Source: Amycolatopsis lexingtonensis (lineage in GTDB: Bacteria; Actinomycetota; Actinomycetes; Mycobacteriales; Pseudonocardiaceae). From it: 64,000 bases of DNA. The DNA lies in the NCBI RefSeq assembly GCF_014873755.1, contig NZ_JADBEG010000001.1, positions 9,088,501 through 9,152,500 on the forward strand, read 5' to 3'. Below are positions 32,529 through 40,655 of this stretch, piece after piece. Made by a program: the position numbers and the translations under genes. Below the pieces are notes generated by a model. It worked only from the letters and a program-made list of their open reading frames with translations, had not been told where the DNA came from and did no database searches. Numbering within the stretch: the stretch's first letter is position 1; each line of letters begins with the position of its first letter.

Positions 32529-32583
32529 CGTCTTGAATGAGTCATTCAGGACCTCCGAAGACCTGAATGACTCATTCAAGACG
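32529..32583. repeat. Perfect 22-bp palindromic hairpin
   Basis: Arms 32529-32550 and 32562-32583 are exact complements around an 11-base loop. Each arm itself contains the smaller palindrome TGAATGAGTCATTCA. About 30 bases on (32612-32629) lies the word GACCTTGCCGGGACCCT, which recurs as GACTTTGCCGG... beside the hairpins at 36.4-38.4 kb. It could also terminate transcription between the two same-strand genes. Confidence 0.8.
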
Positions 32584-32678
32584 CCGGCGCACCGCTGCGG
32601 ACCGCACCGACCCGACCTTGCCGGGACCCTGACCTCTGGTGTCCATGCCGGACGTCGAAGCCGACTTCGATACCGGCC

Positions 32679-33470
32679 CTAGCCCAGGAAGAACTTCGTC
32701 AGCACCGGGGCCAGTGCCGCCGCCTTCACGATGTGCGTCTCGCCAGGCAGGGTCGTGTACTCCGCCGACGGCAGCACCTTCGCCAGCGATGACACCCCGT
32801 TGCGCATCCACTCCGGGCTCCGGCCGCCGTCGATGGCCAGGGTCGGGATCGTCACCTCCGGCCACGACGGCGTCAGGGGCTCGCCCGCCTGGCGGTTGCC
32901 CACCAGCGCCGTGTCGTACGGGAGCGTGTGGGCCACCTTCTTGAGCTTGGACCAGAACGGCATGATCCGCATCATCGCCACCGTCGCCTTGCCCAGGCCG
33001 ACGCCTTCGGTCATGAACATCTTGACCGCCTTGCCGCGCTTGCCCTCGGCGAGCGCCGCGTCGAGGCGGGCCGGGTAGTCGGCCGGGACGCGGGGGCGGG
33101 TGGCGTCCACCACGAACGGGGGTTCGTACAGCGCCAGCTTCGGTGCGGGGAGAGTGCGGGCCGCTTCGAGGGCCAGTGCCGCGCCCGAGGAGATGCCGAA
33201 CAGGAACGCTTCGCCGCCCGCTTCCTTCAGCAGCGCGGCGAGGTCCTCGACCTCGCGGTCGATCGTGTAAGGGCCGGTGTCGGTGCTTTCGCCGCGGCCC
33301 CGGCGGTCGTACGTGTACACGGTTAAGTGCGCGGACAGCTCCTTCGCGAGCGCGTCGTTCGGGGACGAGCCGCGGTAGCACATCGCGCCGTCGACCAGGA
33401 CGAGCGCGGGGCCGGTGCCCGTGCGGGAGTACGCGATCTTCGTGCCGTCGGCGGAAGTCGTCGTGGTCAT
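32679..33470 (-). CDS. Alpha/beta hydrolase
   Basis: 263 residues. The strand-turn LVLVDGAMCYRGSS, DRRGRGEST, nucleophile elbow FGISSGAALALEAA (Ser in GISSG) and the C-terminal His in GETHIVKAAAL are those of alpha/beta-hydrolase fold esterases or lipases. The acid residue is likely in AIDGGRSPEW. The start overlaps the stop of the DUF998 gene (ATGA), so both are co-translated. Substrate unknown. Confidence 0.9.
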   Translation of the reverse strand: MTTTTSADGTKIAYSRTGTGPALVLVDGAMCYRGSSPNDALAKELSAHLTVYTYDRRGRGESTDTGPYTIDREVEDLAALLKEAGGEAFLFGISSGAALALEAARTLPAPKLALYEPPFVVDATRPRVPADYPARLDAALAEGKRGKAVKMFMTEGVGLGKATVAMMRIMPFWSKLKKVAHTLPYDTALVGNRQAGEPLTPSWPEVTIPTLAIDGGRSPEWMRNGVSSLAKVLPSAEYTTLPGETHIVKAAALAPVLTKFFLG

Positions 33471-34111
33471 CGGGTCTCTCCTCGCGGCATCAGGTGGGCG
33501 GACGTCGTGGCGAGCCAGGTCCAGGCGAGCGCCACGGCCGCCCAGAAACCGAGGATGACGGCCGGGCTCGCCGAGCCGGACGCTACGCCGCCGAAGCCTA
33601 CGAGGAACAGCACGCCGGTGAGCCGCGAGTACCACGCCCGGGCCGGCGGCAGGTGCGAGCCGATCGCGAAGCAGGCCCCGACCAGCGCGGCGAAGCCGAC
33701 GCCGCCGCAGGCGAAGTGCAGCATGCCGTGCCAGCTCACCGACGCCGGCGGTCCGGCGGGCGTGCCCAGCGGGAAGCCGTCCTGCGGGTCGGCGCGGAAG
33801 ATGCCCGCCAGGATCAGGCTGACGCCGTAGACCGCGAGCAGCCTCGGCCCCCATCTGCCGGGCAGGCCGCGGCGGAGGCCGGCCGCGGCGGCGAGCGTCA
33901 GCAGGCCCGTGACGACGAAGTTCGCGATCTGGACGAAGCCGAGCGAGCCGTTCGCCAGGATGCTCGCTGGGTGGCGCGTGAAGTCGAAGCCGGCGCGGGT
34001 GAGGCCTTGGAGGACGCCGACGCCGACGAAGACGGGTCCGGCGAGGATTCCGCAGGTCAGCAGCGTGCGGCTTGGCGTGGTGGTGTGGGCGGGAAGCGCT
34101 GTGGTGGTCAT
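33467..34111 (-). CDS. DUF998 integral membrane protein
   Basis: 214 residues with six predicted membrane helices. LLTCGILAGPVFVGVGVLQGLT, FDFTRHPASILANGS and GIFRADPQDGFPLGTP are hallmark phrases of DUF998 proteins, which have no known activity. It is translationally coupled to the downstream alpha/beta hydrolase, a pairing often seen in actinobacteria. Confidence 0.88.
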   Translation of the reverse strand: MTTTALPAHTTTPSRTLLTCGILAGPVFVGVGVLQGLTRAGFDFTRHPASILANGSLGFVQIANFVVTGLLTLAAAAGLRRGLPGRWGPRLLAVYGVSLILAGIFRADPQDGFPLGTPAGPPASVSWHGMLHFACGGVGFAALVGACFAIGSHLPPARAWYSRLTGVLFLVGFGGVASGSASPAVILGFWAAVALAWTWLATTSAHLMPRGETR

Positions 34112-34201
34112 GCGGACAGCCTGACACCCGACCATTCGAGCTGTCAAGACAAAAAAAGTTGTCGGTGGTGCCGGTCAGGACGGCGCACTGCCGGTAAGGC
34201 G

Positions 34202-35323
34202 TCAGCCGCGGCGCAGGGTGAGGAGCGTGATCTCGCTGGGTGCGAAGACGCGGAACGGCGGACCCCAGAACCCGGTGCCGCGGCTGTTGTACAGCTGGGT
34301 CGGGCCGTGCCGGGTCAGGCCGGAGAGCGTCGGCTGGTCGAGGCGCACCAGGAGGTGGAACGGCCAGATCTGGCCGCCGTGCGTGTGGCCCGAGATCTGC
34401 AGGTCGACGTCGGCCTCGCGGGCCTCGCGCACCTGCTTCGGCTGGTGTGCCAGCAGCACCACCGGGACGTCGTCGGGGCGGCCGTCGAGCGCTGCGGGCA
34501 GGTCGGGGCCGTGGCCGGGCAGGCCGGACGAGGTGCCGGTCGGGTCGTCGATGCCGGCGAACAGGATCCGGTCGCCGCCGCGCTCGATGAGCGTCGAACG
34601 GTTGTGCAGCGTGTCCCAGCCGAGCCCTTCCATGTGGTCGAGCCATGCCTGGGCTTCGCCGAAGTACTCGTGGTTGCCGGTGATGTAGAAGCGCCCGAGC
34701 GCGGCCTGGACGCCGCCGAGCGGGTCGACCTGCTTGCGGCGCTTGGCCACCGCGCCGTCGGCGAGGTCGCCGGCGTGGCAGACGACGTCCGCCTCCAGGG
34801 CGTTCACCGCCGCGACGACCTGCTCCGACCACTTCGTCCGGTCGATCGGCCCGAAGTGGGTGTCGGTCAGCACGGCGACGGTCAGCCCGTCGAGACCCGG
34901 CCCGAGGCGCGGGATGACGACGTCGGTCCGCTTCACCGGCGGCACGCGCATGGCGACGCGGTTGCCGTGCACGAGCAGGCCGGCGGCCACCAGCACGGTT
35001 GCGCCAGCGACGATCCGCGACCGCAGCGGGTCGTCGACGCCGAGCAGCGCGACGCGCAGCACCAGGCTCAGGATCGACCAGCTGAACAGCACCCAGATCA
35101 CGGCGAGCAGCGAGTCGCCGAGGCGCGCGGAGGCGTCGCTCTGGCGCTTGGAATGGCCGCGGAACATCGCGACCGGCATCGTGACCAGGCCCGCCGCCAG
35201 CACGACGGTGCCGGCGATCGTGCCGGCCAGGCCCCACTCCGGCGCCAGGACGAGCGTCCACCACGGGACGCCGAACAGCAGGAGCATGGCCAGGATCGGC
35301 ACGACGACGAGTTGCCCTCTCAT
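34202..35323 (-). CDS. Membrane-anchored metallophosphoesterase (YkuE-like)
   Basis: 373 residues: about four N-terminal membrane helices (1-125), then a calcineurin-type phosphoesterase domain facing the outside or membrane surface. Metal-ligand motifs in order are LTDTHFG, VCHAGDLADG, ITGNHEYFG, VVLLAHQP and ISGHTHGGQ. This is the YkuE/YaeI type that cleaves phosphodiester or UDP-linked lipids. It is divergent from the DUF6412/YidC pair. Confidence 0.92.
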   Translation of the reverse strand: MRGQLVVVPILAMLLLFGVPWWTLVLAPEWGLAGTIAGTVVLAAGLVTMPVAMFRGHSKRQSDASARLGDSLLAVIWVLFSWSILSLVLRVALLGVDDPLRSRIVAGATVLVAAGLLVHGNRVAMRVPPVKRTDVVIPRLGPGLDGLTVAVLTDTHFGPIDRTKWSEQVVAAVNALEADVVCHAGDLADGAVAKRRKQVDPLGGVQAALGRFYITGNHEYFGEAQAWLDHMEGLGWDTLHNRSTLIERGGDRILFAGIDDPTGTSSGLPGHGPDLPAALDGRPDDVPVVLLAHQPKQVREAREADVDLQISGHTHGGQIWPFHLLVRLDQPTLSGLTRHGPTQLYNSRGTGFWGPPFRVFAPSEITLLTLRRG

Positions 35324-35393
35324 CGAACCAGGTTACAGCCCATCGGGCTGTTAGCCTTTTTCGCTACTCTGGTGGGGAAGGAAGGGGGCGTCC

Positions 35394-35666
35394 GTGCACA
35401 CACTGCTGCAGCTGGCGTTCCCGGTGCTGACCGGCCCGACCGCGCTGGTCGCCTTCGCCTCCCTCGCCGCCGCGAGCCTCCTGGTCGTGCTGCTGGTCGG
35501 CAGCACGCACCGCAGCGAACTCGCGCTGTGGTCGGCGCCGGTGCGCAGCCGCGTCACCGCGTTGCGCCGCCGGGCCCGCCGCGCCGAGTCGATCCGGCTC
35601 CGCGATCCCGGCCGGCCCGGCCGCAGCAGGCCACGAGCACCCGGTTCCCGCAGCACGGCTGCGTAG
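35394..35666 (+). CDS. Small membrane protein (DUF6412-like)
   Basis: 90 residues from a GTG with GGAAGG upstream. Two hydrophobic segments (about 5-20 and 18-38) are followed by an Arg-rich basic tail. Small proteins of this kind stand directly before a short YidC in several actinobacteria. It may help membrane insertion or be co-regulated with it; this is inference from position. Confidence 0.65.
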   Translation: MHTLLQLAFPVLTGPTALVAFASLAAASLLVVLLVGSTHRSELALWSAPVRSRVTALRRRARRAESIRLRDPGRPGRSRPRAPGSRSTAA

Positions 35667-35725
35667 TTCCGGTACGCAGCCATTCCGCCTGCCCCCATTC
35701 CTTCCACTCGTGCGGAGTGCTGCCC

Positions 35726-36382
35726 GTGTTCGGTTTTCTCGACGTGCCCGTTTCCGGCGCGTACCACCTGATCCACGCCCTCACCGGCCCGCTTTCGACG
35801 GCGCTGGCCATCGTCGTGTTCACCCTCGGCGTGCGGCTCCTGCTGCACCCGCTCGCCCGGTCGGCGGCCCGCGGCGAGCGAGCCAGGGCCACCCTGCTGC
35901 CGGAACTGCGTGCGCTGCGGGAGAAGCACGGCGACGACCGCGACCGGCTGGCCGCGGAGATGACGAAGCTGCAGCAGGAGGCCGGGACGTCGCTGTTCGT
36001 CGGCTGCCTGCCGATGTTGTTGCAGTTGCCGTTCTTCACGATCATGTACCGGCTCTTCACGACCCCGGTGATCGGCGGCGAGCCCAACTCGCTGCTCGGC
36101 GCGACGCTGTTCGGGACGCCGCTGGGCGCGCACGGCCTGGCCGGCAGTCCGCTGGTGTTCGTGATCGCGGCCGGGCTCGCGGTCGTGGCGTGGTTTTCGG
36201 TCCGCTGGCAGGACCGCCACCGCGATGCGACTCCCGACGTCCCGGGCGGCAAGTTCCTGCGGCTGCTGCCGTACGGCACGGTGCTCGCGACGCTGGTCCT
36301 GCCCCAGGCCGCCGGGCTCTACCTGCTCACGACGACGGCGTGGACCGCGGCCGAGCGGGCGCTCCTACGACGCGGCTCGTAG
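35726..36382 (+). CDS. Short YidC/Oxa1-type membrane protein insertase
   Basis: 218 residues. It lacks the large periplasmic domain but keeps the insertase core: LIHALTGPLSTALAIVVF, the charged hairpin with LPELRALREKHGDDRDRL, QEAGTSLFVGCLPMLLQLPF and LPYGTVLATLVLPQAAGLYLL. The main housekeeping YidC normally sits near rnpA and oriC; this one is apart, so it is probably a second paralogue. The GTG start with GGAG is chosen to give MFGFLDVPVSGAYHL. Confidence 0.88.
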   Translation: MFGFLDVPVSGAYHLIHALTGPLSTALAIVVFTLGVRLLLHPLARSAARGERARATLLPELRALREKHGDDRDRLAAEMTKLQQEAGTSLFVGCLPMLLQLPFFTIMYRLFTTPVIGGEPNSLLGATLFGTPLGAHGLAGSPLVFVIAAGLAVVAWFSVRWQDRHRDATPDVPGGKFLRLLPYGTVLATLVLPQAAGLYLLTTTAWTAAERALLRRGS

Positions 36383-36784
36383 GCCATGAGGGGCACCATC
36401 ACGGACACAAGGGCCAGGGCTCCGGCAAAGTCAAGATGGCGTTCCTGTCCGGTACAGCGACCGCCGGCAGCCCGCAAGGTCATGAACGAGTCGCTCACCG
36501 CGTCCCACGTCAGGGCTTCGGGCAAAGTCAGGTCAGGGGCGGCTGGCGGATGCGCCCCAATGTGGCGTTGGGTGCGTCCAGCGCACCGAACGCCACATTG
36601 GGTGCATCCGGGACCAGAACACCAGACCCAGCAGCCACAACGGTCACCGCCCGCAAGGTCATGAACGAGTCGTTCACCTCGCCGGTCGTCAGGGCCCCGG
36701 CAAAGTCGCGGCGGTCCGGCGCCGGCGCCCGGTTGCGCCGCCCGGCGGCGCCCTGAAGGGGACTTTCCTGTCGTCTCATCACAG
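36383..36784. repeat. Cluster of modular palindromic repeats
   Basis: About 400 gene-free bases made of recurring words. (1) AGGGCTCCGGCAAAGTC and two variants, the same word that occurs reversed at 38.28 and 38.38 kb. (2) GCAAGGTCATGAACGAGTCG twice, about 180 bases apart. (3) CCCAATGTGGCGTT (36556-36569) pairing with AACGCCACATTGGG (36589-36602). (4) GCCATGAGGGGCACC. (5) The left arm CTGAAGGGGACTTTCCTG (36753-36770). The words follow one another with short spacers. I see no gene or promoter in it. Confidence 0.8.
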
Positions 36785-36844
36785 TGAACCGCTCCCCGGA
36801 AGTTGGACTGGGAATCCAGTTCCGACTTTCCGGGGAGCGGTTTG

Positions 36845-37330
36845 GTGTATCCAGGAAGTTCGTTGTCTGAGCAGCAGCGGGAGTCCGCTGTTGCGTTGTT
36901 CGAGGCCGGGTATGGCGCGAAGGTGGTCGCGACCCGGTTGGGCGTGTCGCCGATGGCGGTGCGACGCTTGCGTGATCGTTGGAGGTTGCGGAGCGCGGGA
37001 GCGCTGATGAGGGAGCCGGGTAAGCGGTCGTTCACCTTCGAGTTCAAGCGTGAGGTCGTGCGCCGGTTCGTCGATGGTGAGGCGTCGGCGATGGAGCTGG
37101 CGCGTGAGCATGATCTGTCGTCGCCGAAGCTGCTGGAAAACTGGGTCAGGGTGTACCGGCGTGAGGGCGAGGACGCGTTGCGGCCCAAGCCGAAAGGCCG
37201 GCCGGGCAAGCCGGTTGACCCAGCCGGGCTCAGCGAGCTGGATCGCCTGCGGCAGGAGAACCTGGAGTTGTCGGCGAAGGTGGCGTTGCTGGAAAAATTG
37301 CGGGCCTTGAAGGAGCAGGGGCGAGGGTGA
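36845..37330 (+). CDS. IS3 family transposase OrfA (HTH protein)
   Basis: 161 residues carrying two helix-turn-helix units: SEQQRESAVALFEAGYGAK with VSPMAVRRLRDRW, and RSFTFEFKREVVRRFVDGE with ELAREHDLSSPKLLENWV. A leucine-zipper-like C-terminus (ELDRLRQENLELSAKVALL) is used for multimerisation. It binds the element ends. The GTG start near the left terminal repeat is chosen; the stop overlaps the orfB start as GTGA. Confidence 0.88.
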   Translation: MYPGSSLSEQQRESAVALFEAGYGAKVVATRLGVSPMAVRRLRDRWRLRSAGALMREPGKRSFTFEFKREVVRRFVDGEASAMELAREHDLSSPKLLENWVRVYRREGEDALRPKPKGRPGKPVDPAGLSELDRLRQENLELSAKVALLEKLRALKEQGRG

Positions 37331-38181
37331 AAACCCAGGTCATCGCCACCCTCAAGGCCGAGTATCCGCTGGCGGTGCTGCTGGCGGCCGCCGGGCTGGC
37401 ACGCTCGACGTTCTTCTACCACCAGGCCCGGCTGACCCGGCCCGACCCGCAGGTCGAGCTGAAGGCGGCGGTCACCGAGCAGTTCGAGGCCGCCCGCGGC
37501 CGCTACGGGCATCGGCGTGTGCACGCGATGCTGCGCCGCGGGGGCTGGCGGGTAGCCAAGAAGACGGTGTTGAAGCTGATGAACATGCTGGGCCTGTTCT
37601 GCCAGGTCCGGCGGCCGCGCCGCTATCGGTCCTGGCTCGGGCAGATCGGCACGGTCGCGGCCAACGTGCTGAATCGCCAGTTCACCGCGGCGGCTCCGGA
37701 CACGAAATGGGTCACCGACGTGACCGAGTTCCGTATCGGCGACCGCAAGGTCTACCTGTCCCCGGTGATCGACTTGTTCGACCGATCCGTGATCGCCTAC
37801 AGCCATGGCCCGTCCCCGAGTTTGGAACTGACGAACTCGTCGCTGCGCGCGGCGATCGCGACCCTCGACGGCGCCGCCAGGCCGTTGGTGCACTCCGACC
37901 AGGGGTTCCAGTACCAGCACGTCTCCTGGCGGAGGTTGATCGAGGACGCGGGCCTGGCCCAGTCGATGTCCCGGCGAGCGAACTGCCTGGACAACTCCAT
38001 GGCCGAGAACTTCTTCGGTCATTTGAAGGAAGAACTGTTCCACCACAACAGCTTCGACACCGTCGAGGAGTTCACCGCCGAGCTGGACGAGTACATCGAC
38101 TGGTACAACACGATCCGCATCTCGACCACGCTTGAAGGCCTGAGCCCGGCCGAATACCGAGCCCAGGCCCTCAAGCCCTAG
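37327..38181 (+). CDS. IS3 family transposase OrfB (DDE integrase core)
   Basis: 284 residues: an HTH_21 segment (RGRYGHRRVHAMLRRGGW) and an rve integrase core with the DDE triad: Asp in WVTDVTEF, Asp in VHSDQGFQY and Glu in MAENFFGHLKEEL. It is full length with no frameshift. It can be made from its own GTG start or through a frameshift from orfA, as in other IS3 elements; here no obvious slippery A-run is visible, so coupled re-initiation is likelier. Confidence 0.92.
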   Translation: MKTQVIATLKAEYPLAVLLAAAGLARSTFFYHQARLTRPDPQVELKAAVTEQFEAARGRYGHRRVHAMLRRGGWRVAKKTVLKLMNMLGLFCQVRRPRRYRSWLGQIGTVAANVLNRQFTAAAPDTKWVTDVTEFRIGDRKVYLSPVIDLFDRSVIAYSHGPSPSLELTNSSLRAAIATLDGAARPLVHSDQGFQYQHVSWRRLIEDAGLAQSMSRRANCLDNSMAENFFGHLKEELFHHNSFDTVEEFTAELDEYIDWYNTIRISTTLEGLSPAEYRAQALKP

Positions 38182-38218
38182 CTTTACCTAGCCAGTCCAA
38201 CTTCCAGGGGTCAGTTCA

Positions 38219-38411
38219 CAGGAAAGTCCCCTTCAGCGCATCACATGAGATGAACGTCCCCTTCAGGGCGGCGGGACGGGCGCGACTTTGCCGGAGCCCT
38301 GTCGCCAGACGTCATGAACGACCCGTTCATGACGACCGGCGACGCCGGGCAGACAGCGCCCGACTTTGCCGGGACCCTGGACATGAGAGCCATGAGGGTG
38401 CCCCTCATGAC
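38219..38411. repeat. Second half of the palindromic repeat cluster
   Basis: It begins with CAGGAAAGTCCCCTTCAG (38219-38236), the exact complement of the arm left of the IS3 element. It continues with GTCCCCTTCAGGG, GACTTTGCCGGAGCCCT (about 38284-38300), GTCATGAACGACCCGTTCATGAC, GACTTTGCCGGGACCCT (about 38370) and CATGAGGGTGCCCCTCATG. Several of the words are themselves palindromes. No gene is visible. Confidence 0.8.
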
Positions 38412-38828
38412 CTACCCGGCAGCGGCTCGTAACCGGCGCCAGTTCTGGACGGCTTCCTCGACGTCCACCAGCGCCACCGTCAGCGGCGGTCCGGTGTGGT
38501 GGTTGAGGTAGGCCTGCCGGATCCGCTCGTTGAGGTCGGTCACGACTTCCCGCACCCGCGCTTCGGCGCGCTCGGCGGCGAGCGTCGCCGGCAGGTCCTG
38601 GACTTCGCGTTTGAGCGCGAGCGCCGGCGGCAGCAGTGCCTTCGTGTCGTGGCCGCCCTTGCGGACTTCGCGCAGGACCCAGTCGGTCGCCGCGTCGTTG
38701 CCGGTCGGTTTCGGCAGTGGCTTGCCGGTGCCGGGCAGGTCGTCGAAGGCGCCGCGGTCGCGGGCCTCTTCGAGCTGCCGGTCCACCCACCAGCGGAAGG
38801 AGACCTTGGGCGGCTTGCGTCGGTTCAT
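38412..38828 (-). CDS. DUF1992 (DnaJ homologue subfamily C member 28-like) protein
   Basis: 138 residues. The conserved opening WVDRQLEEARDRGAFDDLPG followed by GKPLPKP is the diagnostic DUF1992 signature; two helices with LNERIRQAYLNHHTGPP complete the domain. Eukaryotic relatives are DNAJC28-like. The bacterial function is unknown. It is divergent from the TetR gene with 60 bases between. Confidence 0.9.
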   Translation of the reverse strand: MNRRKPPKVSFRWWVDRQLEEARDRGAFDDLPGTGKPLPKPTGNDAATDWVLREVRKGGHDTKALLPPALALKREVQDLPATLAAERAEARVREVVTDLNERIRQAYLNHHTGPPLTVALVDVEEAVQNWRRLRAAAG

Positions 38829-38888
38829 CGGCTCACACCCCCTCGCTGCTCTCCAGGGTAATCTCCGGGGGAGGAGCGAGGGGACCGC

Positions 38889-39659
38889 ATGACCGTCGAA
38901 CGCAGTGGCGCCGATGACGTCGACCGCACACTCGCGCTGCTCTGGCGCGCTCGCGGCGGCACTTCCGAACCGACGAGGGGGCGGCGCCCGACGCTGACGG
39001 TGGAGCGGATCGTCGCCGCCGCGATCGCGGTCGCGGACGCCGACGGGCTGGCCGCCGCGTCGATGCACCGGGTCGCCAAGGAACTCGGCGCCGGCACCAT
39101 GACGCTGTACACCTACGTGCCCGGCAAGGCCGAGCTGGTGGACCTGATGGTCGACGACGTCCTCGTCGAGCGGCGGCTGCCGGGGCCGGGCGAACCGCGT
39201 TCCGGTGATTGGCGCGAGCAGGTGGCGCTCTACGCCGAACGGACCAGGGCGGCCTACCGCGCCCACCCGTGGCTGTGCGAGGTTTCGCGGGTCCGGCCGC
39301 CGCTGGGCCCGGGGCAGCTGGCCGGCCAGGAGTACCTGCTGTCCATTGTGGACGCACTCGGGCTGCCGCCGCGGCAGGCGGTCGCCGCGGCCAACGCGAT
39401 CGGCACCTACGTCGACGCGAACGCCGCGCTCGGCGCGGAGAACACCCGGCTCGAGCGCAGCACGGGCCAGTCGACGGAGGCTTGGTGGCACCAGCGGTCG
39501 TCGTTCTGGGAGGACTACTTCGTGGTCGACGCGCACCCGGCGATGAACCGGATCTGGCTGGGTGGCGGGTTTGACCAGAGCGCCGAGGCGCAGGGTGACA
39601 AGGGGTACGAGTTCGGGTTGAACCGCATGCTCGACGGGATCGAGGCTCTGGTCGGTTAA
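38889..39659 (+). CDS. TetR family regulator with TetR_C_1-type ligand domain
   Basis: 256 residues. The N-terminal helix-turn-helix is at about 35-85 (VERIVAAAIAVADADGLAA and MTLYTYVPGKAELVDLMVD). The large C-terminal domain (WREQVALYAERTRAAYRAHPWLCEV) is like tetracycline-repressor C-domains. The ATG start has GAGGGGA upstream. Its target is unknown; the divergent DUF1992 gene is an unlikely drug-resistance target. Confidence 0.9.
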   Translation: MTVERSGADDVDRTLALLWRARGGTSEPTRGRRPTLTVERIVAAAIAVADADGLAAASMHRVAKELGAGTMTLYTYVPGKAELVDLMVDDVLVERRLPGPGEPRSGDWREQVALYAERTRAAYRAHPWLCEVSRVRPPLGPGQLAGQEYLLSIVDALGLPPRQAVAAANAIGTYVDANAALGAENTRLERSTGQSTEAWWHQRSSFWEDYFVVDAHPAMNRIWLGGGFDQSAEAQGDKGYEFGLNRMLDGIEALVG

Positions 39660-39705
39660 TGTCACGCGTCGAAAGTTGGTTGACGCTCGGGCCGAGCGCC
39701 CCAAT

Positions 39706-40655
39706 GAGGTTTTCTCAGTAGCGTCCGTGGTGTTCGTGGTGGGTGAGGACGAGGGCTGCTTGGACGATGGTGCCGATGCGGTGTGGGCAGAGGCTGATGC
39801 GGTGTAGGGCTGACCAGCGGGTTTTGAGGATGGCCATGGCGCGTTCGCCGAGGGCGCGGGCTCGGGATTGCAGCTGGTTGTAGACCCGTTGGCGGAGGTG
39901 GAGGGGTGGTTGGCCGGCGGCTTTCTTGACCGGGGTGTAGATGCCGATGCCGGCGGAGTGGTAGGCCTTGTCGGCCAGGGTGGGCAGGCCGTGGGCTGCG
40001 GCGGCGGTTAACGCGCCGATGATGTCGAGGTCGCGGGCGGCGGAGAGGTCGTTGCGGGAGCCGGGCAGCACCGGGGAGACCCACAGCGGGAATCCGTCGG
40101 CGCTGGCCAGGAACTGGATGTTTCCGCCGAAGGCTCGGTGTTTGCCCGAGTACCACAGGTGCACGGTCCGGCCGCGGTTCTTGCCTTTGGTTTTGGTCGT
40201 GGTCGCCGCGACCCGGTCGCAGGAGATGAGGCTGCCGTCGAGGATCACGTGGGTGTCACCCCGGGCGCGGCGGTCGGCCAGGACTTGGTGCAGGTCCGGG
40301 GCTTGGGCGGCGAGGGCGGTGATGGCTTCGTGCAGGTAGCGGTAGGCGGTGGCGGTGCTGATGTGGTGGTCGGTGGCCAGCCGGTGCACGGGGGTGGCGT
40401 CGCGGAACCAGCGCAGCGCCAGGACCGCGTGCCGGTAGGGGGTCAGGGCGCGCCGGCCGCGGCGGGTGCCGCGCCGCAGCCGCTCGGTCTGCAGGACACG
40501 GGCAACGAACCAGACCAGCTCGCGCGCCACGTCGAGGGTGGCGCCATAATTGATCACGTGGGGCCTCTGGAACCTCGGACTTGATCTTCGCAAATCCAGT
40601 CCTACCAGGGGCCCCACGCCTATTCGCGGAACCACACCGCTACTGAGAAAACCTC
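39706..40655 (-). mobile_element. IS5-like insertion sequence
   Basis: An intact 950-base element bounded by perfect 18-base inverted repeats GAGGTTTTCTCAGTAGCG (39706-39723) and its complement (40638-40655). AAT lies directly outside both ends and fits a 3-bp target duplication. Removing the element and one AAT restores the repeat word CCCCAATGTGGCGTTCGG, so it inserted inside a member of the palindromic repeat family. It carries one transposase gene. Confidence 0.9.
39715..40557 (-). CDS. IS5-like transposase (DDE_Tnp_4 type)
   Basis: 281 residues from a GTG with GAGG upstream. An N-terminal helix-turn-helix (HRLATDHHISTATAYRYLHE) is followed by a DDE domain: HVILDGSLISCDRV (first Asp), GKHRAFGGNIQFLASADGF, SPVLPGSRNDLSAARD (second Asp) and a C-terminal acidic residue near RALGERAMAILK. 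This is the HARBI1-like/IS5 arrangement. The frame is open throughout with no stop or shift, so it looks active. Confidence 0.88.
   Translation of the reverse strand: MINYGATLDVARELVWFVARVLQTERLRRGTRRGRRALTPYRHAVLALRWFRDATPVHRLATDHHISTATAYRYLHEAITALAAQAPDLHQVLADRRARGDTHVILDGSLISCDRVAATTTKTKGKNRGRTVHLWYSGKHRAFGGNIQFLASADGFPLWVSPVLPGSRNDLSAARDLDIIGALTAAAAHGLPTLADKAYHSAGIGIYTPVKKAAGQPPLHLRQRVYNQLQSRARALGERAMAILKTRWSALHRISLCPHRIGTIVQAALVLTHHEHHGRY

Larger units (their letters stand above)
36785..38218 (+). mobile_element. IS3 family insertion sequence
   Basis: A complete element of 1434 bases. Terminal inverted repeats TGAACCGCTCCCCGGAAG... and TGAACTGACCCCTGGAAG... share 23 of 27 bases and then both continue TTGGACTGG. 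The ends are TG...CA, as in IS3 elements. CAG stands directly outside both ends and fits a 3-bp target duplication. Two overlapping frames (orfA, orfB) encode the transposase. The element is intact and so may still be mobile. It sits in the loop of a palindrome whose two 18-base arms are now its flanks. Confidence 0.93.

Noticed and set aside
33143..36382. A 1079-codon open frame on the plus strand
   Set aside because: Only its last about 218 codons (YidC) are real; the rest is antisense to the hydrolase, DUF998 and phosphoesterase genes, an effect of high GC content.
36383..38411. CRISPR array
   Set aside because: The repeats are of several kinds, vary in spacing and orientation, and lack unique spacers of constant length; no cas gene is present.
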